A stretch of DNA of 58,195 nt from an uncultured Pelagibacteraceae bacterium (GTDB lineage: Bacteria; Pseudomonadota; Alphaproteobacteria; Pelagibacterales; Pelagibacteraceae): assembly GCA_902599955.1 (NCBI GenBank), contig CACKHK010000005.1, positions 1 through 58,195 of the forward strand. The letters are read 5' to 3'. Made by a program: the position numbers and the translations under genes. Each line of letters starts with the position of its first letter. Within the stretch, counting starts at the first letter, position 1. Shown piece after piece: positions 50,752 through 58,195 of the stretch. The notes below the pieces were generated by a model. The model saw nothing but the letters and a program-made list of their open reading frames with translations, had not been told where the DNA came from and did not search any database.

Positions 50752-52170
50752 ATGCTTGAAAATAAATCAGTTAAAGAAATTATTTCTTTAATTAAGAAAA
50801 AGGATGTTTCAGTAAAAGAAATAGTTGGCTTATATTTTGAAAGAATAAAAAAATTTAATCCATCTTTGAATGCTATTGTTTCAATTAAGGATGAAGAAGA
50901 AATAATTAAAGAAGCTGAGATTAAGGACAAAAATTTTGACGAAAATAAGCCGTTATTCGGCTTACCTCTTGCCTCTAAAGATTTGCTAGATGTAGTTGGT
51001 TTTCCAACCACTTATGGTTTTCCCGGATATAAAGATTATTTTCCAAAAAAAAATTCTATAATTGTTGATCGACAAATAGATGCCGGTGGAATAATAATTG
51101 GAAAAACAAATACTGCTGAATTAGGAGTGGGCGCTCATACAGCTAATAGATTATTTGGAATAACACCAAACATTTATGGAAATAGTCAATCATCAGGTGG
51201 ATCAAGTGGTGGAGCTGGTGTTGCAGTTGCAGCAAATTTACTACCATTTGCTGATGGTACAGATATGATGGGTTCTTGTAGAACACCTGCTGCTTATGCA
51301 AATGTCTATGGTTTTAGACCAACACCAGGATTACTTCCCGATTATCGAACAAATGAAAAAAAGAAAAATCTTCCAGTTATTTCAACACCAGGATGTCTAG
51401 CCAGAACACCTAATGATCTGTCTATTTTTTTAGATGTCATAGTTGGAGAACATAAAGAAGATCCAATTTCTTTCAGTTTAGATAATTCTTTTAGTGAGGT
51501 TAATTTAAGTGACCAGGAATTTTCAAAAATAAAAATTGGATGGTTATCTGATATGAATGGTAATTATCAATATGATCCTGAGATAATTGAAATATGTAAC
51601 AAACAACTTAACAATCTTGAAAAGCATAAAGTTATAATTGAAAACTTAAAACCAAAAATAGATGCTCATAAATTATGGAATTGCTGGGGAACGTTGAGAG
51701 CAAAAAGTATTTATGAGGATATTATTACAATGAATATAAAAGATATTAATGAGATGACTCCACAAGCGATATGGGAATACAATAAAGGTATCAAACTTAC
51801 AGATGAAGATGTAAAATCTGCTCTTAACTCAAGAATTGAATTATTAAATGATGTAAATAGTTTATTTGGTGATTTTGATTTTTTAGCTTTACCATCTCAA
51901 CAATCATTTCCTTTTGATAAAAATTTAAGACACCCAGAAAAAATTAATGATAAATTAATGGATACTTATCATAGATGGATTGAAATACATATATTTGCTA
52001 GTCTTTTTTACCTACCATCAATTTCTTTACCTATTGGTTTTAATAAAGAAGGATTTCCAATAGGTATTCAAATTATAGCAAAACAAAAAGAAGATTTAAA
52101 AGTGATATCTTTTGCAAAAAGATATGAAGAAATTTTTAATTTTTCTAAAATTAAACCAAAATTAAACTAA
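50752..52170 (+). CDS. Amidase (amidase-signature family)
   Basis: 472 residues with the Ser-cisSer-Lys catalytic triad of the amidase-signature family. The catalytic Lys is in LPLASKDLLDVVG, the cis-Ser in the SSGGSSGGAGVAVAA stretch, and the nucleophile Ser in MMGSCRTPAAYAN. The last motif is usually GGSIR; here it is MGSCR, so the substrate pocket may differ. It hydrolyses amides to acid and ammonia. It is not a GatA, because no GatB or GatC lies beside it. ATG overlaps the DMT gene downstream by one base (TAATG). Confidence 0.87.
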   Translation: MLENKSVKEIISLIKKKDVSVKEIVGLYFERIKKFNPSLNAIVSIKDEEEIIKEAEIKDKNFDENKPLFGLPLASKDLLDVVGFPTTYGFPGYKDYFPKKNSIIVDRQIDAGGIIIGKTNTAELGVGAHTANRLFGITPNIYGNSQSSGGSSGGAGVAVAANLLPFADGTDMMGSCRTPAAYANVYGFRPTPGLLPDYRTNEKKKNLPVISTPGCLARTPNDLSIFLDVIVGEHKEDPISFSLDNSFSEVNLSDQEFSKIKIGWLSDMNGNYQYDPEIIEICNKQLNNLEKHKVIIENLKPKIDAHKLWNCWGTLRAKSIYEDIITMNIKDINEMTPQAIWEYNKGIKLTDEDVKSALNSRIELLNDVNSLFGDFDFLALPSQQSFPFDKNLRHPEKINDKLMDTYHRWIEIHIFASLFYLPSISLPIGFNKEGFPIGIQIIAKQKEDLKVISFAKRYEEIFNFSKIKPKLN

Positions 52171-53063
52171 TGGTCAGACACAAACATCATTTTAAAATAG
52201 CTTTTGCATTAGCAATAGCTGCTGGATCATGGGGAGTTTATTGGCTACCTCAAAGAATTTTAGAAGATGGAGGACTTACTGGAGGATGGGGAACAATTTC
52301 TCAAATGATGATCGGAATTTTATTACTTACACCCATCTCTTTGTGGAGAAAGTATAAAGGTCGTACATCTGGTTTAGAAATTCCTTTTGTTGGTTTTTTA
52401 ACGGGCAGTGGTTTTATATGTTACGCATTAAGTTTCTTGCTTACAGATGTTGTACGAGCATTGATCATGTTTTACATGATACCTGTCTGGACGACTATTT
52501 TTGAAATATATTTTTTAAAAAAAAGACCAGGTTTAGAAAGAGTTTTAACTTTAAGCTTAGCACTTGGGGGTTTGTGGGTAGTTTTCAGTCAATCTAATAT
52601 CATACCATTACCACAAAATGCAGGAGATTGGTTGGCATTACTAGGAGGTGTACTATTTGGGGCTGGGTTAGTGCGTTTAGAAATTTCCAAAACAGACGGT
52701 GTCTTTCCGGTAATCTTTTCTTTCTTTTTTTATGGGACAATATTTAATATTTTTGCTGGCTTTATTTTAAAAGATTACTTAGGACCGATGCCACCGTTTG
52801 AAGCTTTTGCATCAATGTTTACTTTTTTAGTTCTTATTTCAGTATTTTATTTTATTCCTACCGGAGTAGTTATAATGTGGTCTCCATCTGTTTTAGGTGC
52901 AGGCCTTTGTGCAATATTATATTTAAGCGAAATAGTAGTTGGAGTTATATCGGCTGGCATTTTAACAGATGAAACATTTGGTTGGAGAGAAGTTGTTGGA
53001 AGTACAATGATTGTTGTAGGAGGAGTATTAGCTGTTGTTCTAGCACCAAAAGAAGAAAAATAG
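52170..53063 (+). CDS. EamA/DMT-superfamily carrier
   Basis: A 297-residue membrane protein with about ten hydrophobic segments. It starts MVRHKHHFKIAFALAIAAGS and has the Trp-rich first helix SWGVYWLPQRILE typical of some DMT permeases. Coupled to the amidase gene by a one-base overlap and directly abutting the homocysteine methyltransferase gene, it may import an amide or move a methylated compound. Substrate unknown. This is the fifth EamA-type carrier in the window. Confidence 0.82.
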   Translation: MVRHKHHFKIAFALAIAAGSWGVYWLPQRILEDGGLTGGWGTISQMMIGILLLTPISLWRKYKGRTSGLEIPFVGFLTGSGFICYALSFLLTDVVRALIMFYMIPVWTTIFEIYFLKKRPGLERVLTLSLALGGLWVVFSQSNIIPLPQNAGDWLALLGGVLFGAGLVRLEISKTDGVFPVIFSFFFYGTIFNIFAGFILKDYLGPMPPFEAFASMFTFLVLISVFYFIPTGVVIMWSPSVLGAGLCAILYLSEIVVGVISAGILTDETFGWREVVGSTMIVVGGVLAVVLAPKEEK

Positions 53064-54053
53064 ATGCTCTTTAAAGAAAAGTTTAAATCAAATTCAAAAA
53101 TATTCTTAGATGGTGGAAATGGGTCTGAGATTGCAAATTTAGGAGGCGAGATGACACCAGCTTTTTCTGCATTAGCAACAATCTCAGCGCCAGAAATTGT
53201 AAGACAAGTTCATGAAAATTTTATGGATGCAGGCTGTGATCTTATTACAGCAAACACTTTTAGCACCACAAGACACAATATGAATAGTATTAATAGAGGT
53301 GATGAAACAAAAGAGTTTATTGTTAGATCTGTAGAAATAGCCAAAAAGGCAATTAAGAATAAGAGGAAAGAAAATATAGTTGGAATAGCAGGTAGTATGT
53401 CGAATTTTTTTTCATTAAAGGAAAATGAATTTGTTCCAGATCCAAAGTACTTACCTTCATTTAGAGAGGAAGAGAGAAATTATAAAGAGGCTGCTAAAAT
53501 CTTAAAAGAAGAAGGAGTCGATGTTTTAATTCTAGAAATGATATTAGATATAGATCACTCAAAAATCTTACTTAGCTCTGCATTAGAAACTGGTTTACCT
53601 GTTTGGGTTGGACTAAGTTGCTGTATAAGTAAGTTCGATAATAACGTTATTGGAAGAAATTTTAGAGCTGAAAAAGAAAAATCACTTATTTATGATGAAA
53701 GTATATACAAAGAGCAACCAAAATTTATTCCTGATGATAAGATTGTTTTTTTAGATGATATTATAAAATCTCTAACAAATATGGGCGGAGATGTTTATGG
53801 TATTATGCATACTTGGCTTGTTGATGCCCTTGATGGATTGAGGGTGATTAAAAATAATTGGCAGGGCCCAATTATGTTTTATCCAGAGATACATAAGTTT
53901 GATACAAAAACACATAAGGCAACAGTGACACACGCAGAGGATGAATTTGCTGATGAATGTGAAAAACTAATTGATGACCAAATTCAAATTATTGGAGGAT
54001 GTTGTGGTGTTACAGATAATCATCTGAAAAAATTAATTTCAAGGTATTCTTAA
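53064..54053 (+). CDS. Homocysteine S-methyltransferase family protein (BHMT-like)
   Basis: 329 residues of the homocysteine S-methyltransferase/BHMT TIM-barrel family. The opening FLDGGNGSEIANLG, CDLITANTFSTTRHNM and the zinc-binding Cys residues (LSCCIS and the C-terminal IIGGCCGV) are visible. Glycine betaine or another methyl donor may be used to make methionine. In Pelagibacter a bhmT gene is controlled by a SAM-V riboswitch, but here the gene begins immediately at the DMT stop and has no leader. A paralogue with the same zinc motif lies at 55687. Both are good candidates to consume glycine betaine made from carnitine. Confidence 0.84.
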   Translation: MLFKEKFKSNSKIFLDGGNGSEIANLGGEMTPAFSALATISAPEIVRQVHENFMDAGCDLITANTFSTTRHNMNSINRGDETKEFIVRSVEIAKKAIKNKRKENIVGIAGSMSNFFSLKENEFVPDPKYLPSFREEERNYKEAAKILKEEGVDVLILEMILDIDHSKILLSSALETGLPVWVGLSCCISKFDNNVIGRNFRAEKEKSLIYDESIYKEQPKFIPDDKIVFLDDIIKSLTNMGGDVYGIMHTWLVDALDGLRVIKNNWQGPIMFYPEIHKFDTKTHKATVTHAEDEFADECEKLIDDQIQIIGGCCGVTDNHLKKLISRYS

Positions 54054-54061
54054 TTTAAATA

Positions 54062-55219
54062 TTAATTATTAACTAAATTTATTAACATATTAATCATATC
54101 AACTTTATAACTCTCTTTTGTTGCAGATTTTGTTTCCAATACTGAAAAAAATGCAGCAACTTTGCCAGTTTTAAAATTTGTTGCTAAAAACTGACCTCCA
54201 TATCCAGAGTGTCCAATCATGTTACCTGATACCATTGTTGAATTAGAGTAATACAAATATTTATTTTTTGATAATTCCATGTATTTAGGTCCTAAATTTT
54301 TAATTGTTTTGTCAAAATAAGAAGGTGATCCAACTTTTCTATTTCCAACTCCCATACCTTTTCTAGCAAAAAGCAAACCCATTCTTAAAAAATCCCTAGC
54401 AATTAAACAACCACCACCTGACATCCATGGCATCCCATATCTATCAGAAGCAATATATAAGCCTTCTTCAAATCCAGCAGCTTCAACTGCCGACAATACC
54501 CAATCTCTCAAAGTTCTTCCACTTACCTTTTCTACAATTAATCCCACTACATCAGTATTCGCTGATTTATAAAATGCATATTCAGAACTATTTATTAAAC
54601 TTTTGCTTTTAATTTTTTTAATCGAATTTAAATATTCCTCTTGGCTTAAATGATTTTTTAAATTTTTTGGTAGTCTCCAACCTCCAACTGGCTCATGTAA
54701 AAATGAAGAAGAATATGCTTTAGTATAATCTTCGGTATAGGAATTTATAATATTCATATTTAAAACATCTTGTATATTTGCTTCAGCGTAACCACTTCCA
54801 ATTTCAGGCAAATAATGTGAAACTTTTTTATTCAAATCTATTGATTTATTTTTAACAAGTTCACCAACAAATAAATTAATAAACATTTTAGTTATTGACA
54901 TTATTGTCTGTGGTTGATTTCTTTTGAAATCTTTAGCATATTTTTCAAATAATATATTTTGACCTTTGCCAACGATTAACGAGCAAAAAGACTTATTTTT
55001 GATCATTTTTTTAACCAATGGTATTTTACTAATTTTATTATTAGGTTTTGACTTTAGTCTTAATACTAGATCAGATCTTAAATAAAGACTGTACCGATTT
55101 ATTTTATGTAAATTTCTATAACCAAATCTTCTAGTTTGTGGAAGATTCCATAAAGCCTTATTGTCTTTAATTGTTTCTAACTCAGGATTTTTAACAGAAG
55201 CTAATTTTTTAATTTTCAA
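54062..55219 (-). CDS. Serine hydrolase (class C beta-lactamase/6-aminohexanoate-dimer hydrolase-like)
   Basis: 385 residues of the beta-lactamase superfamily. The SxxK motif is in QTIMSITKMFINL, the Tyr motif appears as YKSAN (the YxN equivalent), and HSGYGGQF replaces the KTG box. This set is typical of esterases and amide-dimer hydrolases such as NylB. No signal peptide is seen, so it is probably cytoplasmic rather than a penicillin-binding protein. The N-terminal 90 residues are basic. The start overlaps the MsrA stop by 4 bp, so the two are probably co-translated. Confidence 0.83.
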   Translation of the reverse strand: MKIKKLASVKNPELETIKDNKALWNLPQTRRFGYRNLHKINRYSLYLRSDLVLRLKSKPNNKISKIPLVKKMIKNKSFCSLIVGKGQNILFEKYAKDFKRNQPQTIMSITKMFINLFVGELVKNKSIDLNKKVSHYLPEIGSGYAEANIQDVLNMNIINSYTEDYTKAYSSSFLHEPVGGWRLPKNLKNHLSQEEYLNSIKKIKSKSLINSSEYAFYKSANTDVVGLIVEKVSGRTLRDWVLSAVEAAGFEEGLYIASDRYGMPWMSGGGCLIARDFLRMGLLFARKGMGVGNRKVGSPSYFDKTIKNLGPKYMELSKNKYLYYSNSTMVSGNMIGHSGYGGQFLATNFKTGKVAAFFSVLETKSATKESYKVDMINMLINLVNN

Positions 55220-55668
55220 TATTTTAATGATTTTTTTTGTTCGTATTTCTGGTGATATCCTTCTGCTTTACAATAATTTTTTTCCTTAGATATTTTTGTT
55301 GATACTTTACCATCCAACTTTTTATTCACCTCGTTTAACACCTTTTCAGCAATCTTTTTTTCTTCATCAGTATTATAAAATATTTCAGATCTATATTGAA
55401 TACCTACATATGTACCCTGTCTATTTACTTGTGTAGAGTCGTGCAGTTCAAAAAATAGATTTACCATATCTTCATATGATTTTTTTTTCTCATCATATTG
55501 AACTTTTACAACTTCAATATGTCCAGTATCTCCACCACACACAGCTTTATAAGTTACATTGGGATCATCACCTCCACAGTAACCACATTCGGTTGAGATT
55601 ATACCTTCAATACCCTCGTATTTAGTTTCATCCCAAAAGCACCCAATTCCACCAATAAATGTTTTCAT
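55216..55668 (-). CDS. msrA: Peptide methionine-S-sulfoxide reductase MsrA
   Basis: 150 residues. The catalytic Cys lies in the GIGCFWDETKYEGIEG motif; the classic form is GGCFW-C/E, so the enzyme has GIGCFW and is slightly shorter than usual. GYCGGDDPNVTYKAVC and GHIEVVKVQYD follow as in the family, and the C terminus has YHQKYEQKK with possible resolving Cys in KNYCKAEGYHQ. Reduces the S-epimer of methionine sulfoxide. Coupled to the serine hydrolase downstream and 18 bases from the methyltransferase upstream. Confidence 0.9.
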   Translation of the reverse strand: MKTFIGGIGCFWDETKYEGIEGIISTECGYCGGDDPNVTYKAVCGGDTGHIEVVKVQYDEKKKSYEDMVNLFFELHDSTQVNRQGTYVGIQYRSEIFYNTDEEKKIAEKVLNEVNKKLDGKVSTKISKEKNYCKAEGYHQKYEQKKSLKY

Positions 55669-55686
55669 TATTTTTTAATTTATACT

Positions 55687-56601
55687 TTAGTTTTTTAAAA
55701 TTGAAATTGCTTTAATTTCATCAACCCCTATACCACAACAGCCACCTATAATTTGAGCTCCATCTTTTACCCAATTTTTTACTTCATTCAAATAATCATC
55801 AGGAGTCATATCATCTATAAATCTCCAATGTGGTTTTTCATAATATCCTTTATTTGGATATGCTCCTATAATTCCATCAAAATTTTCTCTTGCAGTTTTT
55901 ATTGCCTTTCCTGTGGTTTTAATATCAGAATGAGCTACTAAAATTGGACCGTTATGAATTTTTTTAAAATTATTTATACATATTTCAAAATTTTCATAAA
56001 CATGAGTATCAGCGTCAATTGTATCATTATATCCAAGCATTATTTGATTTTGATCATTCGTTACACATGATACTGATAACCAAACTGGTATATTTATTTT
56101 TGTAGAACAGTTTAACATTGTTTCCACAATATCTGCCTGAGAAGACATAGCTTCTAAAATAATTAAATCTACTCCTTCACCTGATAAAATTTTTAGTTGC
56201 TCATCAAAACCAGGTATCATTGCTTTTACTCCAAGTTTATAAAAATTACCAAAAGTTGAAACGCTTCCAGCAAGAGCAACATCTTTATTTAAATTTTTAA
56301 TTGCTTCTTTTGCAACTTGAACACTTTTTCTATTAAAATCCTCAATCGAGTCTTCATAACCATACTGCCTCATCGATATAGGTGTAGTACTATATGTATT
56401 GGTAGTTATTACATCAGCACCCGCATTTATATAATCTTCATGAATTTTTCTTACTAATTCTGGATGATCTACTGAGCATTTTCCACACCACATTTTTTCA
56501 TCCATTTTAGCGCCATTCTTTTCTAATTCAGCACCCATTCCACCATCTAAAATAATAGTTTTTTTATTTTTTAATTTTTCATGAATTGATGAATAAGACA
56601 T
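55687..56601 (-). CDS. Homocysteine S-methyltransferase family protein (BHMT-like), second copy
   Basis: 304 residues. The opening ILDGGMGAELEKNG, ADVITTNTYSTTPISM, a central Cys (VSCVTN) and the C-terminal zinc motif IIGGCCGIG are all present. I chose ATG 56601: it has AGGAA at good distance and begins four bases after the VOC gene stop. An upstream ATG at 56697 would overlap the VOC gene by 92 bp and add 32 residues unlike the family. It is diverged from the copy at 53064, so the two are not a recent duplication. The methyl donor is unproven. Confidence 0.83.
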   Translation of the reverse strand: MSYSSIHEKLKNKKTIILDGGMGAELEKNGAKMDEKMWCGKCSVDHPELVRKIHEDYINAGADVITTNTYSTTPISMRQYGYEDSIEDFNRKSVQVAKEAIKNLNKDVALAGSVSTFGNFYKLGVKAMIPGFDEQLKILSGEGVDLIILEAMSSQADIVETMLNCSTKINIPVWLSVSCVTNDQNQIMLGYNDTIDADTHVYENFEICINNFKKIHNGPILVAHSDIKTTGKAIKTARENFDGIIGAYPNKGYYEKPHWRFIDDMTPDDYLNEVKNWVKDGAQIIGGCCGIGVDEIKAISILKN

Positions 56602-56605
56602 AGTA

Positions 56606-56992
56606 TTATTCCTTGCTATTTGTAAAGGTGCAAATTTTATTTCCATCAAGATCACGAACGTAAGAATAATAAACCCCTGATCCCTCTGGTCGTTCACCTC
56701 CTGATCCTTCGCTAGTACCTCCAGCTTTTAGTCCTGTTTCGTGAAATCTATCAACAATAACTCTTGAAGATGTTATAAATGATATTTGTGTTCCATTTCC
56801 AAAAGTTGCTGCTTTTTTATTAAACGGTTTTGTGATGTAAAACTCTATTTCGTTTGTATCTTTCTTTCCATATGCAGCATAATCATTTTCTACAGTTTCG
56901 TTTCTTGTTAGCCCAATAACTCCCAAAACTTCATCATAAAACTTAATGGCAGCATCTAAATTATTTGTACCCACCATTACATAACCTATCAT
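56606..56992 (-). CDS. VOC (glyoxalase/bleomycin-resistance) family protein
   Basis: 128 residues of the vicinal-oxygen-chelate superfamily: MIGYVMVGTNNLDAAIKFYDEVLG at the N terminus and GVYYSYVRDLDGNKICTF at the C terminus, with the two beta-alpha-beta-beta-beta modules. The metal-ligand pattern is incomplete, as the first His is replaced in the YVMVG segment. It may therefore be a binding protein or a lyase/isomerase of unknown substrate. It sits between the aldehyde dehydrogenase (30 bases upstream) and the second methyltransferase (4 bases downstream) on one strand. Confidence 0.83.
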   Translation of the reverse strand: MIGYVMVGTNNLDAAIKFYDEVLGVIGLTRNETVENDYAAYGKKDTNEIEFYITKPFNKKAATFGNGTQISFITSSRVIVDRFHETGLKAGGTSEGSGGERPEGSGVYYSYVRDLDGNKICTFTNSKE

Positions 56993-57022
56993 TTCAACCT
57001 CAATTATTTTGAATATAATTTT

Positions 57023-58195
57023 TTAATTCCAACCAGTAATTGCTTTAACCTCTAGGTATTCAGTAAAACCCCATAGTCCACCCTCACGACCATTTCCTGA
57101 CTGCTTAAATCCTCCAAAAGGTGCTCCAGTTTCGGCTCCTTGACCGTTGATATAGACTGTTCCTGCTCTTACTTTTCTTGCTACTCTTTTTGCTTTTTCT
57201 TTATCTTCAGTTTGTAAATAGTTACCTAATCCATAAGATGTATCGTTTGTAATTTTAATTGCCTCTTCTTCTGTATCAAATGGAATAATTGAAAGTACTG
57301 GACCAAATATTTCTTCTCTAGCAATTTTCATATCGTTGTTGACATCTGTAAAAATCGTAGGTTTAACAAAATACCCCTTATTAAGACCATTTGGTAGATC
57401 GGGCCCGCCAGCAGCAAGAGTTGCGCCTTCTTTAATTCCCTCATTAATAAGATTAATAACTTTATCATATTGAACTTTTGACACTAAAGGTCCAATGTGA
57501 TCGCCTTTTTTAGATGCCACGTCTACTTTAATTTTATTTGCTTCATCTACAGCTTCTTTTACTGCTCTATCATAAATTGATCTTTGAACTAACATTCGTG
57601 TTGGAGCATCACAAGATTGTCCAGTGTTACTCATTATAGTTCTAACTCCGTCCCTTACAGCATCTGGATAAGAGTCCTCAAAAACTATATTTCCACCTTT
57701 ACCACCAAGTTCAAGTGTGACCTTCTTAATTGTGTCAGCTGCATTTTTCTGTATCAATTTTCCTGCTCTTGTAGATCCTGTAAACGAGACCATATCAATA
57801 TCTGGATGACCAGATATATGATTCCCAACTACTTCTCCGTTACCATTTACTAAATTGAACACACCTGGAGGAAATCCAGCTTCGTCAATTATTTCCGCAA
57901 ACAAAACACCTGATACTGGAGCCACCTCTGATGGTTTTAAAATCATTGTGCAACCTGCTGCAAGCGCTGGTATAACTTTTAGTACTATTTGGTTCATTGG
58001 ATAATTCCATGGCGTTATTAATCCGCAAACTCCAATTGGCTCATATCTAATTTGATTGTTTGATTTTGGATCAAACTGATGTTCAAAATTAAAATCTTTT
58101 AAAATATCTATTACATTTTTGGATATATCTGCCCCCATTTTAGTATGTATCTCTGATGCAAAATCTAATGGCGCACCCATTTCCATTGATTGTGC
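57023..58195 (-). CDS. Aldehyde dehydrogenase (5' end outside the window)
   Basis: The frame stays open to the right edge, and the first visible residues (AQSMEMGAPLDFASE) are internal ALDH sequence. The gene is therefore cut, with about 80-90 N-terminal residues missing; the ATG at 58186 is not the start. Motifs seen are ITPWNYPMNQIVLKV, FTGSTRAGKLI, the Glu in TLELGGKGG, and the nucleophile Cys in NTGQSCDAPTR. C-terminal GGFKQSGNGREGG completes the set. The substrate is unknown; oxidation of betaine aldehyde or another short aldehyde would suit the neighbourhood. Last residues (TGWN) end the protein normally. Confidence 0.9.
   Translation of the reverse strand, partial: AQSMEMGAPLDFASEIHTKMGADISKNVIDILKDFNFEHQFDPKSNNQIRYEPIGVCGLITPWNYPMNQIVLKVIPALAAGCTMILKPSEVAPVSGVLFAEIIDEAGFPPGVFNLVNGNGEVVGNHISGHPDIDMVSFTGSTRAGKLIQKNAADTIKKVTLELGGKGGNIVFEDSYPDAVRDGVRTIMSNTGQSCDAPTRMLVQRSIYDRAVKEAVDEANKIKVDVASKKGDHIGPLVSKVQYDKVINLINEGIKEGATLAAGGPDLPNGLNKGYFVKPTIFTDVNNDMKIAREEIFGPVLSIIPFDTEEEAIKITNDTSYGLGNYLQTEDKEKAKRVARKVRAGTVYINGQGAETGAPFGGFKQSGNGREGGLWGFTEYLEVKAITGWN

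Noticed and set aside
50661..51011. Minus-strand frame of 116 codons across the alcohol dehydrogenase/amidase junction
   Set aside because: It lies opposite two well-supported genes and has no family resemblance.
53040..53070. SAM-V riboswitch before the BHMT-like gene
   Set aside because: There is no intergenic space: the gene starts directly after the carrier stop codon.
56602..56697. Longer N terminus of the second homocysteine methyltransferase
   Set aside because: It would overlap most of the 3' end of the VOC gene and lacks family similarity; ATG 56601 has a ribosome binding site.
1..58195. tRNA, rRNA, CRISPR array, insertion sequence or prophage
   Set aside because: Reading through the few gaps showed no such structure, and no transposase, integrase, Cas or phage protein is encoded.

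Overview
The window looks like a chromosome segment of a Pelagibacterales (SAR11-type) alphaproteobacterium. The DNA is strongly AT-rich, proteins are rich in Lys, Ile and Asn, and genes are packed end to end with many ATGA or TAATG overlaps. Intergenic gaps are tiny: the longest are about 118 bp (8189-8306), 114 bp (42304-42417) and 101 bp (29366-29466), so no stretch of 300 bp lacks a gene. Gene content is typical of the group: ABC transporters for amino acids and betaines, betaine and carnitine catabolism, DMT-family carriers and Fe(II)/2-oxoglutarate oxygenases. I saw no rRNA, tRNA, CRISPR array, insertion sequence, integrase or phage gene. The assignment rests on style and content, not on a marker gene.

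Layout. (1) 1-7604, plus strand: the 3' part of a fused indolepyruvate:ferredoxin oxidoreductase, a DMT carrier, a D-2-hydroxyacid dehydrogenase, a histone-deacetylase-like amidohydrolase, MsrB and a DUF1479 oxygenase. (2) 7606-8921: glutaredoxin and a DUF2805 protein on the minus strand, then a LysE-type exporter whose leader can sequester its own ribosome binding site. (3) 9010-22731: two complete branched-chain-type (HAAT) ABC transporters. Between them lie AzlCD, a secreted pentapeptide-repeat protein, a CsiD/GlaH-like glutarate hydroxylase and a ProC-like reductase. An ArgO-like exporter follows the second transporter. (4) 22804-29365, minus: a six-gene catabolic operon (LLM monooxygenase, Xsc/acetolactate-synthase-like ThDP enzyme, DUF1185 protein, alpha/beta hydrolase, aldehyde dehydrogenase, DMT carrier). 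(5) 29467-39611: a divergent carnitine catabolic region. The minus arm encodes a class II aldolase, CitE-like lyase, CdhB-like thioesterase, TauD-like oxygenase, GMC oxidoreductase, DMT carrier and IPNS-like oxygenase. The plus arm encodes CdhC, CdhA, a second LLM enzyme and a second alpha/beta hydrolase. (6) 39616-48587: an SDR, a PhyH oxygenase, two ProV-type ATPases, a gamma-butyrobetaine hydroxylase, a GDPD, and a betaine-type binding protein with a fused double permease. (7) 48580-58195: DMT carriers, an iron alcohol dehydrogenase, an amidase, two BHMT-like homocysteine methyltransferases, a serine hydrolase, MsrA, a VOC protein and an aldehyde dehydrogenase cut by the right edge.

How the parts fit. 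A quaternary-amine route can be drawn from the genes: uptake by the ProVWX-type transporter; gamma-butyrobetaine to L-carnitine (42418-43551); oxidation to 3-dehydrocarnitine (CdhA); cleavage with acetyl-CoA to acetoacetate and betainyl-CoA (CdhC); release of glycine betaine (CdhB); methyl transfer to homocysteine (BHMT-like enzymes). The first four enzymatic steps rest on family knowledge and gene order; the last link is inference. The substrate of the LLM/ThDP/DUF1185 operon is unknown, and it is the best candidate here for an undescribed pathway. Six Fe/2OG oxygenases from six subfamilies and five DMT carriers in 58 kb mark the region as specialised for varied small organic compounds.
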